A DNA stretch of 64,000 nt, from the NCBI GenBank assembly GCA_019828545.1, contig JACVRA010000124.1, forward strand, positions 1-64,000, given 5' to 3'. This document shows, piece by piece, positions 47,924-58,183 of this stretch; positions within the stretch are counted from its first letter, which is position 1, and the number at the start of each line of letters is the position of its first letter. The stretch comes from Paracamarosporium sp. OC-R06-R3. Taxonomy: Eukaryota > Ascomycota > Dothideomycetes > Pleosporales > Didymosphaeriaceae. The translations under genes and the position numbers were made by a program. The notes below the pieces were generated by a model. That model was not told the DNA's origin. It saw nothing but the letters and a program-made list of their open reading frames with translations, and did no database searches.

Positions 47924-49111
47924 TCACCCTCTCCAGATCGTGTTGATTCCTCGCTCGCAACATCTAGTCCATACAGTCAGCTTCATGCTATTCGTGACAC
48001 GCTTCGCCCAACCTTTATTCTCGTTCTCTTCCCGCCACGTCCGATGATGTCTAGCATAATAGTCCACACTCACATCGTCCACCGCTCTTTCCAGCAACCG
48101 CGCATAAGCCTCTTTGTCAAACTTTTCCGAAAAAGGCTGATATTGCGCAGGACAGACGTGGACGTACAATGTGCACAACACCTTCAGGGCCTCCTTTGTA
48201 GGCTGCTTGATCCTGGTAAGCGCATCAGAGTAGTCAGAGCACCTGCCCAGGTCATCACCGATCATGGTGAGAATGTACAGCGTGAAGAATATTGTAGGCC
48301 AGTCCTCGGGACGCTTGCGAAGGATGAGAGATCGCGTGGTATTTAACATTGCGGGGAGAAGTGTGCAGAGCGAGTCTTTGGGGTCAATGACGATGTTCTC
48401 TTCTGGGACCGTCGTCATGTATCTCTGAGGATATGGATCGGAAGATGTTCGGCTTGCGGGTCGCTGGGCTGCAGGTGGTTGTTCCTCTGTCGTGATATAG
48501 TCTGTTACGTCGAGGACGTAGACCTGTGGGTGTGCGCACCAGCTTGTACCTCCGAAGTGGCTCTTGAGTTCTGCTTCGCATACGGTTACTTCGTCTGGCC
48601 AGGCTATGGTGTCGAGCTTTGTTCTGAACGGCAGGTAGCCGCCTGGTCCTTCGAGGTTGTGGAGCATGATTAGACAGCGGAGTGCGGTTAGGATGATACA
48701 TGTCTCTGCTTCGCTTAAAGCTTCTTGGGTTTGTGAGAGGATGTGTAACTGGTATGTGGACGCGTGGTCTAGCGTGTCTTCCGTCATGGAGTCGTACGTG
48801 CCGCCCCAGCGGTTCCTGGTCGATGAGAATTGCTGCAGGAAATTGGTTCTTGCTTGTCCGGGCTCGGTGTCATTATTTTGAAAATAGGTGAGGTCGTTCG
48901 ATATATGGGCGTCGTGGATAGCTGGGCTGAAAGACGAATAGTCGATCGTTAGGAGGAAGTCGCTGGTCTGTTCGTGGAGAACCCATTGTGAGGTGTTCAG
49001 TTGGATTGCAGCTATGTAGACTTAGTCCCAGTTCCAGAGTGGAATGAAGTGGTCGTTGTACTTTGAAAAGCAGCGTCGAAATCTTGTGTGAGGGCTTTCG
49101 GTGATTGGCAT
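47924..49111 (-). pseudogene. Conserved hypothetical with in-frame stop
   Basis: From ATG at 49111 the frame reads MPITESPHTRFRRC...WNWD, meets TAA at 49024-49022, then continues open for about 365 codons to 47924. The frame on both sides looks like one alpha-helical protein (VYIAAIQLN, RNRWGGTYDSMTED, ILTALRCLIMLHNLEG). I tried the only nearby donor (GTACAA) with the ACATAG acceptor; it changes phase and does not rescue the frame. So either the gene carries a nonsense mutation (CAA to TAA would fit) or translation starts at a downstream ATG, 48787, giving 287 aa. I do not recognise the family, though C-terminal parts of fungal transcription-factor-like proteins look similar. ATG15 ends 119 bp away, convergently. 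Confidence 0.5.
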
Positions 49112-52100
49112 GGAAGGTGGTGATTTTGATTATAGGATGCGCAGGAGGAGCAGGGGCCTGCGAGGGTGGAAGAAAGATTGCACTGAGGAACGTTATTCAG
49201 AGTATTTGGTGTGATAGTGTGTTTGATTCACCACTTTTTCGAGAAGAATGCATTGGTAGCATGATGTTATTTCCATTGAAAGCACTTTAGATGTTCTAGT
49301 AGGGTATGTTCGTAGTATCTAAACGTCGCATGACGAGAATATAGCTAGGCAGCTGACAATTGTTCTGATGAAGCCACTTGTGGTTTGTGATAGGAAGATG
49401 GTAACTTCAGATTGTAAGTTCAGTTGGTCACTGTACGCATCTGTCCTTATCGATAAGCATTCAGCTATACCATGTGCCTAACGCTCATCAAACCTGTTAC
49501 CCCCAAGCAGTTACACTCTGATACGACTTTCTTCTTTCATGGAGCGATGCATAATGTGGGTAGATAGTTGGTACCTATGCCTTGATAGATTTTCACAGCG
49601 CAAATCATAAGCATGATGATGTATACTTTACCCTATAAAGACACTACGATCGTTGTGTTAACCTGTCCGAAGTGAACCTCACCTGGACCCGCATACTGGA
49701 TGCTATACCCGCAAAACGATGGTTACAAGCTTACCATTCTGACCCTTATAATCTATAGTATTTTCATGAACGGCTGTCCCATGTCCAAAGACACCAGTAG
49801 CCTGTGTTTATTTTGTTCGCGCTTCTGATACGCGATGGTAGCGCTCATATCACCTAGTGTTATACCGTGCACTCTACCTATGCTCGAGTCGGGGATTAAT
49901 AGGGCCAAGAAGATGGTGTTGGGAGAGATCATAACGGAGTGGAAAAGGAACCAAGTTGGGGAACGTTCTACGTTGCTCGGCATGGAATGGTGGTATGGGG
50001 TTGTCATTCACGATTCCACGCCCGCGAACTATTGTCGAATTGCTTTGAACGTGGCAGAACCAGGTTCTATCTCTTTGTACTCTCAATTGACCTGCCTTTG
50101 TTCGTTTGACAAATTACCAAGAGTTTGAAGGATTTGCTGCCTCTGCAACACTTGCGAAAAGATATTTGGGGTGGACTAGCATATAAAGCACAAAAAGCAG
50201 GATCAAGGCAATCCGTACTGTCGACTTTCCGGTGGTCCTTGGTCTAAGATTTGAGATAGGAACTCAAAATTTCAGAATCAGAAGGAGGAGGCTCCTCTCG
50301 CAAATCCATACTTATAGAAGATTCAATTGTGTAGATAGGCACATAATACCACCTCAATTCATGAGACTGCTATTAGCTGACAAGAAAGCACAAGCGGACC
50401 AAAATATACATGTTGCGTACACGAAGGAAGCTTGAAACCTGGGGCAGGAATTGCTCGGTTCATCAGGCCGAACGCGACTCCCTTTTAAGCACTAATTCGG
50501 AAGCGACCACCCTCAATCTCAGCCAACCTTGACTACGCGATCCTCTCCATCTCACTTTTTCTAACGTCTACACCTCGCCATTATTTACCGTCACACCTCT
50601 TTGCATACGGCGTTTATTCCCACAGCGATGACAACTGCCTCTTGCCGAGCCGGACCTGAACTGGAACCGGCGTACAGCGTCTTACTGTGGATTTCAAATG
50701 ATCGTTCAGAGTCAGAGTATAGCCGGCGCGCTGCGGAAGGCCTCCAGGAATGACGGACCAGATTTCACTGACCACTATTTTCGGAATGTCGCCTGTCTGA
50801 CAACTGAGCAAGACAGAGTCCGCACGAGCTTGGCATTTCAGCGCCTTTAGAGGACCGAGAATAAACGATGGAATTCCATGCGACTGAGTCTCGATACGCG
50901 TATTGAAGCCAGATGAACCGCTTGAGGACGCCTAGTACCACGAAATCTTACCCTGCCAAAAGATACAGCTCCGATGGAAAAACTGAGAGCGTTCGCTGAC
51001 CGCCTGAAAAAATGTCACTGCCTATAGCGGAGCGAACATCAGCCAACACAAGATAGCAGTTGACGAGATCTGCTTCTCATTGCTGCTGCACGATGCCTAC
51101 GTTCGCCAAACATCATTGTCCTCATCCCTGTCATGGATCCGGCAAATGACATTCTACCAAACCATGATTGTTTCACCAGGCTTTAATAGCGAATTGCTAC
51201 CGGTGTCTGTTTCACGCATAACCATTGTCCAAGAATAGGAAGCTTCAATACTCTCAGTCAACGTCTGATGTCGCTTGACGAATGCGGGTGTTCCGGAATT
51301 CCAAGTTCCGGGTTGGTCAGCCCTTTGGACGTTGGATGTGCAGCAACAGTGCGACCGCACCGCAAGGCTGCACCCTCTTCACCGGTCGTCATCCGGCAAG
51401 CCAGATGAAGGAATGGTTACGTGCTTAAATGCGGAGCCATAGCGGGCGTCAAAGGCTCACTATTGGCTATACCGTTTAGGGACGCTTTTGCGAGACAATG
51501 ACCGAGGCGCGAGGCATATCTAGCGCAGCCCTTAGCACCACCAGAAAGTGCACTTTCCGAGCGTCTGCCTCTGCCTCGTATAAACCCGGTTGCGACTCGT
51601 TGGGGCGTAGGGCACTCCGTTCGCCCAATGCAGGCTGCGTGGCAGCATGGCCTTGAAGTGGAAATGACACGATTTACTCAGCGAACTCGCGCGAAGTTCA
51701 TATGACATGGCATCGTTCGTCGTTCACCGTTTAGGCAAATGGCATGTTGACTGGATGTCATGCAGATATGCGAGCTGGCGAATGGCGAGAGGGGTAAGGT
51801 ATACGCGCGAGACAAAAGAGCGAGCTCCGAGTTCCGCTAGGCAGATGGCGACCCGCATCGCTCGCGAAAAAGTGCCGCCATGTGGTACGTCGTCGCATCG
51901 TCCCGCAGTCGCTTGGTAGTCGCAAAGTACTGCGCTACCATGAACATGGAGGCCGCATTGCGCAGCGTGCAAATTGCGGAGCCCTCAGCCGCGCGAGACC
52001 AGCCAAACCAGGCATGGGCGCCCGGATGGCTCGTCTGAGGTAAGGATTGCACAAGATTATTTTGCACCAGATTGTTGCCCTTTTGGGCTCCCAGGCGCCA

Positions 52101-52509
52101 TGGCCATGTTCATGTGCAGAAAACGGGCAATGCGGCGCTGTTGAGGCACACCTGCAGGTGCGCAGTATATATGGGCTGCCTGGGTCCTTGCCTTATCACC
52201 TTTCCGGCCAAGGTGCAGTTGGAGGACGATCTTCCGAGTGCTAATGGTTCCGGACCATTCAGGAAGTTGTGGAACGAGAACGTCGGAACGAGGTCGTACA
52301 ACGGGCTTGTTTGCTTGACAGTGCAACCTGCAGCACTCTTCTTCGCATAGCCTACCCAACGACCCTCGAGGTGGATGCATTGCAATTTGTTTTCGACCCG
52401 ACAGGAAGCGCGCTTATAAGGTCGCGTGAAGCCGTTTGGTACGCAGAGGCCCGTCTCCCGGCGCTCCCTCGAACAGATACGTGGACGGCTCGACCAGCCC
52501 CGCAGTCGT
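49112..52509. other. Gene-poor 3.4-kb stretch
   Basis: No frame above about 165 codons and none with recognisable motifs, paired introns or stable codon bias. Frames on both strands overlap one another. Short plus-strand frames just upstream of 52510 belong to the leader of the next gene. No terminal repeats or transposase motifs were identified, so I cannot say if it is decayed mobile DNA. Confidence 0.45.
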
Positions 52510-55404
52510 ATGGCGGGCTCAATTCCGACGACCGCCGTTGTCGTCGCGGACCAGGAAATCGCCACAATCATCGAAGGCGGCTCAGAGCCCGTGCCGCACA
52601 CCCCAACGTTGGCCAGAACCTACACTACCGCCCAGCTTTTGGATCTGAAGGACCAACTGAACGACCCAGAAGGCTTTCTCAAACGGTGTTCGGGCTACAA
52701 CAAGAAGAAGGGAGTCCGTTGCAGTGCAGTCATAGGCCGGAACTCTCATCACATCAAGGACTGCGACACGACCTATTTGCCGACATGCTACACTCACAGA
52801 GATCAACAAAGCCACGCTGGGTGGTGTCAGTTTGTACAGCAAGATGGGGAGAGGTGTGGAAGGCTGTTTCGATGGACACCACCATACTTTGAGCTTTGTG
52901 CAGAACATCAAGGGCACCCTGGTATCCCGTGTTACTTCACGAAGTTGCCGCTCGAACTTCGTCAAGAAATATTTCGATATCTACTTCCATCAAGACCAAT
53001 CGGTTCATCTACTTCGCTACTTCACACCGATGAAGACTCTGACCAGCAGCAGCCCTGGTATCATTCGACGGTACCTTCGCATCTCGGATCCGCAAATCTT
53101 GGCAGAAATTTGCACGCAGATGGACCTAGTTCGCCCTTTGATCGTGCTTCCGTGCGCAGCGTATTTCCGATACCTTTTCTCAACTTGCTCCTGATCAACC
53201 GGCAGATACACGGTGAGGTGAAGAATCTCCTGTACAGCACCGTCCCATTCACCGTCGACGTCCGAAAAGATGGGACCTTCATGTGCGGCAGGCGGCTTCT
53301 AGAGCCACGAAGGGCGGATGGGTCGTCTCATTTCGTCGTCGGAGACGTAGACAAGATCAAAGAAAGATTTTTGAAGACTTTTGACTGGAAAGCGGTCAAG
53401 AATTATGAGGTTGACATCTTGGTCGAGAACTGGAAGGACGACACTAATCGAGGCTATCATACTTTTCCATGGGATGAAGAGGTGGAAATTTATGACATTC
53501 GAGACTACATCGGCGTAGTAGTTTCCGGTATCCTCAGCAAAGCACAGAATCTCTGCAAGCTCAACGTTCGGCTCGGCTTTTCAAAGTTCATATGGACTGA
53601 GGATGAACTCTACGCCAATATCAGAACATTGGTAGGACCTTTTGAGCGCTTACGCAACGTCAGACAGCCACGCTTCGTGGGTGTTTACGAAGGGACGCCA
53701 CAGACCAACTTTATGATCAGCTTGCCAGTACCGTCCCAAGTCGCGAATTTCGTTGCTGACGCTGGAGCGGGCCATGTCCGACCTTCAACCCCATTGTGTT
53801 CGGTTCCTCAGCTGCCAACTAGGATGCCTCTGCTCATTTGTGATCAACCTGAATTCACCGAGTACCGCACACATTGGGAACGTGCTCTCTCTTCTGTCTC
53901 CGCTACATCCCTCATCCGTAAGCCACCGATCCGAGCGATGTTCACAGAACTCAAGGAGTTCTATACTCGACTCGCGGCTACAGTACCAGATGTAAACGCA
54001 CGCAACGGTCGCCACGCCTTCCTACATCGGGCGAGGGTGGCTCGGGAACAAGAGAATGTCGAAGCGTTTAGGCATTTAAGGAATGAGCTGATTACCTATT
54101 GGGAAGCATATCTGGAGCAAGAGGAACGAAAGAAGGACGACATGAATCGAAGACTGGGCAAAATGTTGGACGTTGATGTATACCCTGCCGTATGGGATGA
54201 AGATCACGCGTATATCATTGGTACCAGATCCGGTGTAACTCGCTCGATGCCAGGCTCCAACTTGCACCAAGAGTATCTCAGCTACACTCATACTTCACCG
54301 AAGTCTTTTCTTCCTCATCAGTACACGACGGATCCAAGCGCACAATTTCCAGTTGGTATCGAAAACATACGCCCTCAGCGTGATATGCAGCATCACCGAG
54401 ACTACATGCAACGCCAAAGTCCGACTAGCTCAGAGGAACAGACTTCGCCTAGTATTTGCCGGGTCACCCTTCAGCAGCCCATGGCGCTAAACCCTCAACC
54501 ACATCTCGAAGCATCATTGTTGCATCGCCGGCAAGCTGAGTGGCAAGCACGCAAGGCCTGTGATATGCAAGAAGAAACTCACCGCCATACAGTGCTAGCA
54601 TATGAGGCTGGAGTAGCACAGAAAGCCCAAGCAGAAGCAGCAAATGCCAAAGCAGAAGCTCAAAGATGCGAATCTGCATTCTCGCCCGCCATATCGCATC
54701 CGATGACCGTGGCAACGCCGACCATGCCCATGCAACAAACGCAGGGACAATTCCAAGATGTAGCTGCACATATTCCCGCGTCTTTATCGTCTGCGACATC
54801 TACATCGTTCGCACCGGCAAATTCGCCTCCGATGTCAACGATAATGCATATAGAGGATTCGTTCAGCCCACGACACCTTCCAGCCACATCCATCCATTCC
54901 AAGTATCCTTCTCAACAAAATGTTATCATGCTTCGTGCAGAGCCGACAGTGCACATTGATGAGGGCTCATCGCACAAGCGTCCTGTTTCTGAGATTGAAC
55001 AAGTGGAAGCAACGGCTGGCAAGCGACAAAGAGTGGATTCGGGTCTAGGGTGGACCGACGAAGATTACGAGCGGCAGAACGGAATCGACAAGAATGTGGA
55101 CAAGGCGGTGGTCATTGACAAGCCGATGACCTTTGATAAGCCGATGACCTTTGATAAGTCGATGACCTTTGATAAGCCGATGACCTTTGACAAGCCACCA
55201 ACCGTGAACAAGCCAACAGCCATGAACAAGCTAACGACTATGAACAAGCCAATGGCCATCGGCAAACGACACAATCAGCTGTATCACCACCAGACCATGA
55301 ACTGGAAACAGGGCGGGAAGTATGGCCAACAGAAAGTGCTTGACAAAAAAGGGAAGGGAAAAGCGGAAGAGGAGGAAGAAGTGCTTGAGTGGCGAAACTG
55401 GTAA
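52510..55404 (+). CDS. F-box-like protein with C-terminal FDKPMT repeats
   Basis: A single exon of 964 aa from the first in-frame ATG at 52510. Around residues 60-140 is a Cys/His-rich segment with CSGYNKKKGVRC, CYTH and CGRLF...C groups that could bind zinc. Residues about 142-165 give an F-box-like start (FTKLPLELRQEIFRYLLP), as in many Pleosporalean proteins; such proteins could serve as adaptors of SCF ubiquitin ligases. A middle globular part to about 570 is followed by low-complexity Gln/Ala-rich sequence, a coiled-coil-like stretch and a C-terminal tandem repeat of an FDKPMT unit (55119-55260). The last residues are Lys/Glu-rich. Family and target are unknown; the F-box call is from the motif alone. 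Confidence 0.65.
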   Translation: MAGSIPTTAVVVADQEIATIIEGGSEPVPHTPTLARTYTTAQLLDLKDQLNDPEGFLKRCSGYNKKKGVRCSAVIGRNSHHIKDCDTTYLPTCYTHRDQQSHAGWCQFVQQDGERCGRLFRWTPPYFELCAEHQGHPGIPCYFTKLPLELRQEIFRYLLPSRPIGSSTSLLHTDEDSDQQQPWYHSTVPSHLGSANLGRNLHADGPSSPFDRASVRSVFPIPFLNLLLINRQIHGEVKNLLYSTVPFTVDVRKDGTFMCGRRLLEPRRADGSSHFVVGDVDKIKERFLKTFDWKAVKNYEVDILVENWKDDTNRGYHTFPWDEEVEIYDIRDYIGVVVSGILSKAQNLCKLNVRLGFSKFIWTEDELYANIRTLVGPFERLRNVRQPRFVGVYEGTPQTNFMISLPVPSQVANFVADAGAGHVRPSTPLCSVPQLPTRMPLLICDQPEFTEYRTHWERALSSVSATSLIRKPPIRAMFTELKEFYTRLAATVPDVNARNGRHAFLHRARVAREQENVEAFRHLRNELITYWEAYLEQEERKKDDMNRRLGKMLDVDVYPAVWDEDHAYIIGTRSGVTRSMPGSNLHQEYLSYTHTSPKSFLPHQYTTDPSAQFPVGIENIRPQRDMQHHRDYMQRQSPTSSEEQTSPSICRVTLQQPMALNPQPHLEASLLHRRQAEWQARKACDMQEETHRHTVLAYEAGVAQKAQAEAANAKAEAQRCESAFSPAISHPMTVATPTMPMQQTQGQFQDVAAHIPASLSSATSTSFAPANSPPMSTIMHIEDSFSPRHLPATSIHSKYPSQQNVIMLRAEPTVHIDEGSSHKRPVSEIEQVEATAGKRQRVDSGLGWTDEDYERQNGIDKNVDKAVVIDKPMTFDKPMTFDKSMTFDKPMTFDKPPTVNKPTAMNKLTTMNKPMAIGKRHNQLYHHQTMNWKQGGKYGQQKVLDKKGKGKAEEEEEVLEWRNW
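55119..55260 (+). repeat. 18-bp in-frame tandem repeat
   Basis: The unit AAGCCGATGACCTTTGAT recurs about four times with few changes from 55119 and then degrades over four more copies into NKPTAMNK-type versions up to about 55260. It keeps the reading frame, so copy number could vary between strains without breaking the protein. Confidence 0.85.
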
Positions 55405-56872
55405 AATACGTGGGTCTTGCGAACAGAAAGCTAGACTGGACTGCGTATATCCGATATTGATTCTTTCCAGCAACGAGGATGCTTTGGAAGGGTAGTTTGA
55501 GTGGGTAAAAGTCCATTTCGGTTTCTTCTTCCTGCGGGTTTCCAGCGAGCATGCATAGCGCTGGAGTTTATCTATTATCCGCAACGGCCTTTACGACTTG
55601 GTAATTATGATGTTGGTATATGTACTGGGCAGAATGTGCTATAATTGGATATCAGTGGGTTTTCTTTGACACGATGAGTATCCAGTCACGATAATTATGT
55701 TCTATTTTTGTATCTAGGTAAGAGAAATGCCATTGCAGTTTTTGGCGAACTATGTGCTTGACACTGTATCGCAATGTGCTGTTATGGTGCATGGAAAGTT
55801 TAGTTGTGCGGTACTGGAAGAATCGGTGCGTGCCTCTGTCTACGTGATATAGTGAAACAAATGCTTCGTGGTGATAGTGTGTCCGGGCCGTGGAACGCGT
55901 AAGTCGAGGAAGTAACCTTCATTCTTTTATTCACGAGATTACCGTTAGGTTTGGCTGTGTCTACGACAGCTACTACAGCTGAACCGGTTATCGTGGGATG
56001 CACCCACATCCTGTGGTAAGGGGACTACATGGCAAGATGAGCATGTTTGTATGCATGGGAAACTGGCTGGGAGTAGTTTGTTGACGGTGTTGTAGTGCTC
56101 TGTGAATGGTTCGTCTGGTTGAATGTGGGGCTTCGGGCGGGTCTGAGATACGATGGTGTCGCTGATGGAGCTTGGGAACTACCGGCCTTGAGTACATGTG
56201 CGGAATGCAGCTGGGTGAGACCCGGAAATTTGCAGAGATTGAGCGCGGAAATTGGAGAGAGCTTTGGTAATGGATGGTAAGACTGTGTTATGGGGCTGAT
56301 GTATGATGACTGATCGTGACATGTATGGGGGTTTTAGATGGGGAAGCTGTGTGGGTACCGGGTTTTAGAAGTGTGTAGTATGGACATTCAAATCCCGTGA
56401 TAGAATTAGTATGAGAGCGCTGCTGGTCGACGGGGAGCACATAGTGATGTGAGTTACATCTGCTTCTTTTCGATTTTTCAATGGCGCGCTCGCATCGAAC
56501 AGCACAACGAGCTGTCTGTAAGTGTTATAAGTATCGTCTTGTTACTGAGATCGCATCGCACGTAGCTCGTCGTGGTATTGGTAAGATTGAGTTGGGTGTG
56601 AGGAGGAGGCTAGCCCACGGGTATGGACACCTGCGCGGATTCCTACACCCAGCTATTCAGGATGCTCCGGAAAATGCAAGGGAACAGCTTGAATGAAGGA
56701 AATGGACAGGACACATTCGTTTCGTTCGGGAGAGTAGCTATTCATTGTCCGTAATGTCTATACAGTCCCTGCCCTTCATCCCTCGACCCCTTCCCCAATG
56801 GCACAGCTATTGTACATGGCTTCTACCGTCCTGCCCATTGTCGCTCGAATCATTCGGGTATCGCTATCGCGC
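55405..56872. other. Intergenic between convergent genes
   Basis: About 1.47 kb between the 3' ends of the F-box-like gene and ATP18. Only short unmatched frames are present; nothing recognised. Confidence 0.45.
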
Positions 56873-57330
56873 TTAATGGCTGTCCGAGGCGGGGTTCTTG
56901 CGGAGCGGGTTCCTTGGGTCGTTCTTGTACTCATCGGCTATCCCGATGTTAGCAAGTTCCTCGCGATCGCACGCGTTCGCAGGTTGGAAATGCAAGGTAG
57001 ACTAACCAGTCATCATGGCACCTGCGGCAGCGTTCACACCGTAGAGGATGACGAGGCCTGCAGTATCCCGTTAGCCCTGCTCGGATCTTTTGCGCCATCT
57101 CTGCAGCTCCCAATCGCATCAATTACATCCCTTCCAGCTTCCGGTCCACCTCTTTTTCCCTTTCTTCCAATCCTAGTTCGCGTGCGACGTACCGGAGACG
57201 TAGAAGGGCCACATGGGCTTAGCTGTGTGTCGTTAGTATGCTGTTCTCCTCGTTGCGGTGGAGGGCGGAAGAGGAGGCCAATTGACGTACCGACAGGCGC
57301 CGGGAACTTCTTGCCGAGGAAACCAGGCAT
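56873..57330 (-). CDS. ATP18: ATP synthase subunit J (Atp18)
   Basis: Four very short exons (57330-57291, 57222-57193, 57057-57007, 56937-56873) encode 61 aa; each junction closes in phase. The product runs MPGFLGKKFPAPV, AKPMWPFYVS, GLVILYGVNAAAGAMM and DEYKNDPRNP, the recognised order of the i/j subunit. It is a small single-span protein of the membrane Fo part of mitochondrial ATP synthase, needed for complex stability or dimerisation. Because each exon is 30-65 nt, the gene is easily missed by simple gene finding. The middle exon is only 30 nt. It is divergent from SPC19. Confidence 0.93.
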
Positions 57331-57596
57331 TGTTGTGTGCTGATGGAGGATTTGGGGCGGATAGGGTGGTGGTCGTGGTGGTGATGGGCGGATGGGAGGT
57401 GAGCTGCTGGGCTCCGAATCTTCGCTTGGCTTGGCAATGATTAGCCGGGGTTGAGCCGTTCACTCACGTTGCATGGTGGGGAAGTAAACAGAACATTGAA
57501 TGTCAATCGACAGCACCACAACGCCTATTTTCACGTTTTGGTTACGACAAAGCGAAAGACAGATTGGAAACAAGGTTATAGGTTGGATCAGAGAAC
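57331..57596. promoter_or_regulatory. Short bidirectional promoter, ATP18 and SPC19
   Basis: Only 266 bp separate the two divergent start codons, so both genes draw on this interval. Specific sites cannot be defined by eye. Confidence 0.45.
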
Positions 57597-58183
57597 ATGG
57601 CTCTCGAGGGCTGCGTCGGATCGCTGCGAAGCAGCATGCAGCTACTCGACTCCTCCATCAACATACTCGATGAAGCTACCAACGACTTCCCGCGTCTGTC
57701 GAAAGTTCTACAAACTACCCGAGTAAGAGCCAAAACTTGAAATCCATGCGTCTCATTTACCTGAGTACTAAACTCCCCAAGCACTTTGAATTGATATCCG
57801 AACCCGACCTGCACTCCGCCCAATCTGCGCTTCTTTCTGAAATCCGCCCCGAGGTCGAATCCCTCCTCACGCGCGTCCAAAACTATCTCGACAAACTCGA
57901 GCGCCGCGAGCAGTCCCTTATCGCAAAATGCGATCTGAACGACGGTCGTCTCGGTACCCAAGACAACGGTACTGAATCAGCGTTGGCACCCAAGAGCAGA
58001 GGAAGTGAAGGGGGCGGTGGGAAGCCTATGAGCGCGGTCCAAGAGATGAAGTACAAACAAGTGAAGGCGAAGAAGCAGCGGTTGAGCTATGCCGTGGAAA
58101 CGCTGGAGCTGCAGGCTAAGCAGAGGGAGAGGCAGTTGAGAATGAGCATGGCGGCGCCGCATCAGTTGGGGTACGATGATTGA
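57597..58183 (+). CDS. SPC19: DASH complex subunit Spc19
   Basis: Two exons (57597-57722, 57782-58183) encode 175 aa. The N-terminal exon reads MALEGCVGSLRSSMQLLDSS and ends DFPRLSKVLQTTR; the second begins HFELISEPDL. This is the well-known Spc19 pattern, followed by a coiled coil at about 55-95 and a basic helical tail. Spc19 is part of the ten-protein DASH/Dam1 ring that couples kinetochores to spindle microtubules. The size matches fungal orthologues. The donor GTAAGA and acceptor CCAAG keep the conserved TTR|HFEL junction. Confidence 0.93.

Noticed and set aside
49042..49092. Intron removing the TAA in the 47924-49111 gene
   Set aside because: The only GT donor nearby gives the wrong phase with both candidate acceptors.
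55119..55260. CRISPR-like array
   Set aside because: Units are contiguous without spacers and keep the protein frame, so it is a coding tandem repeat in a eukaryote.
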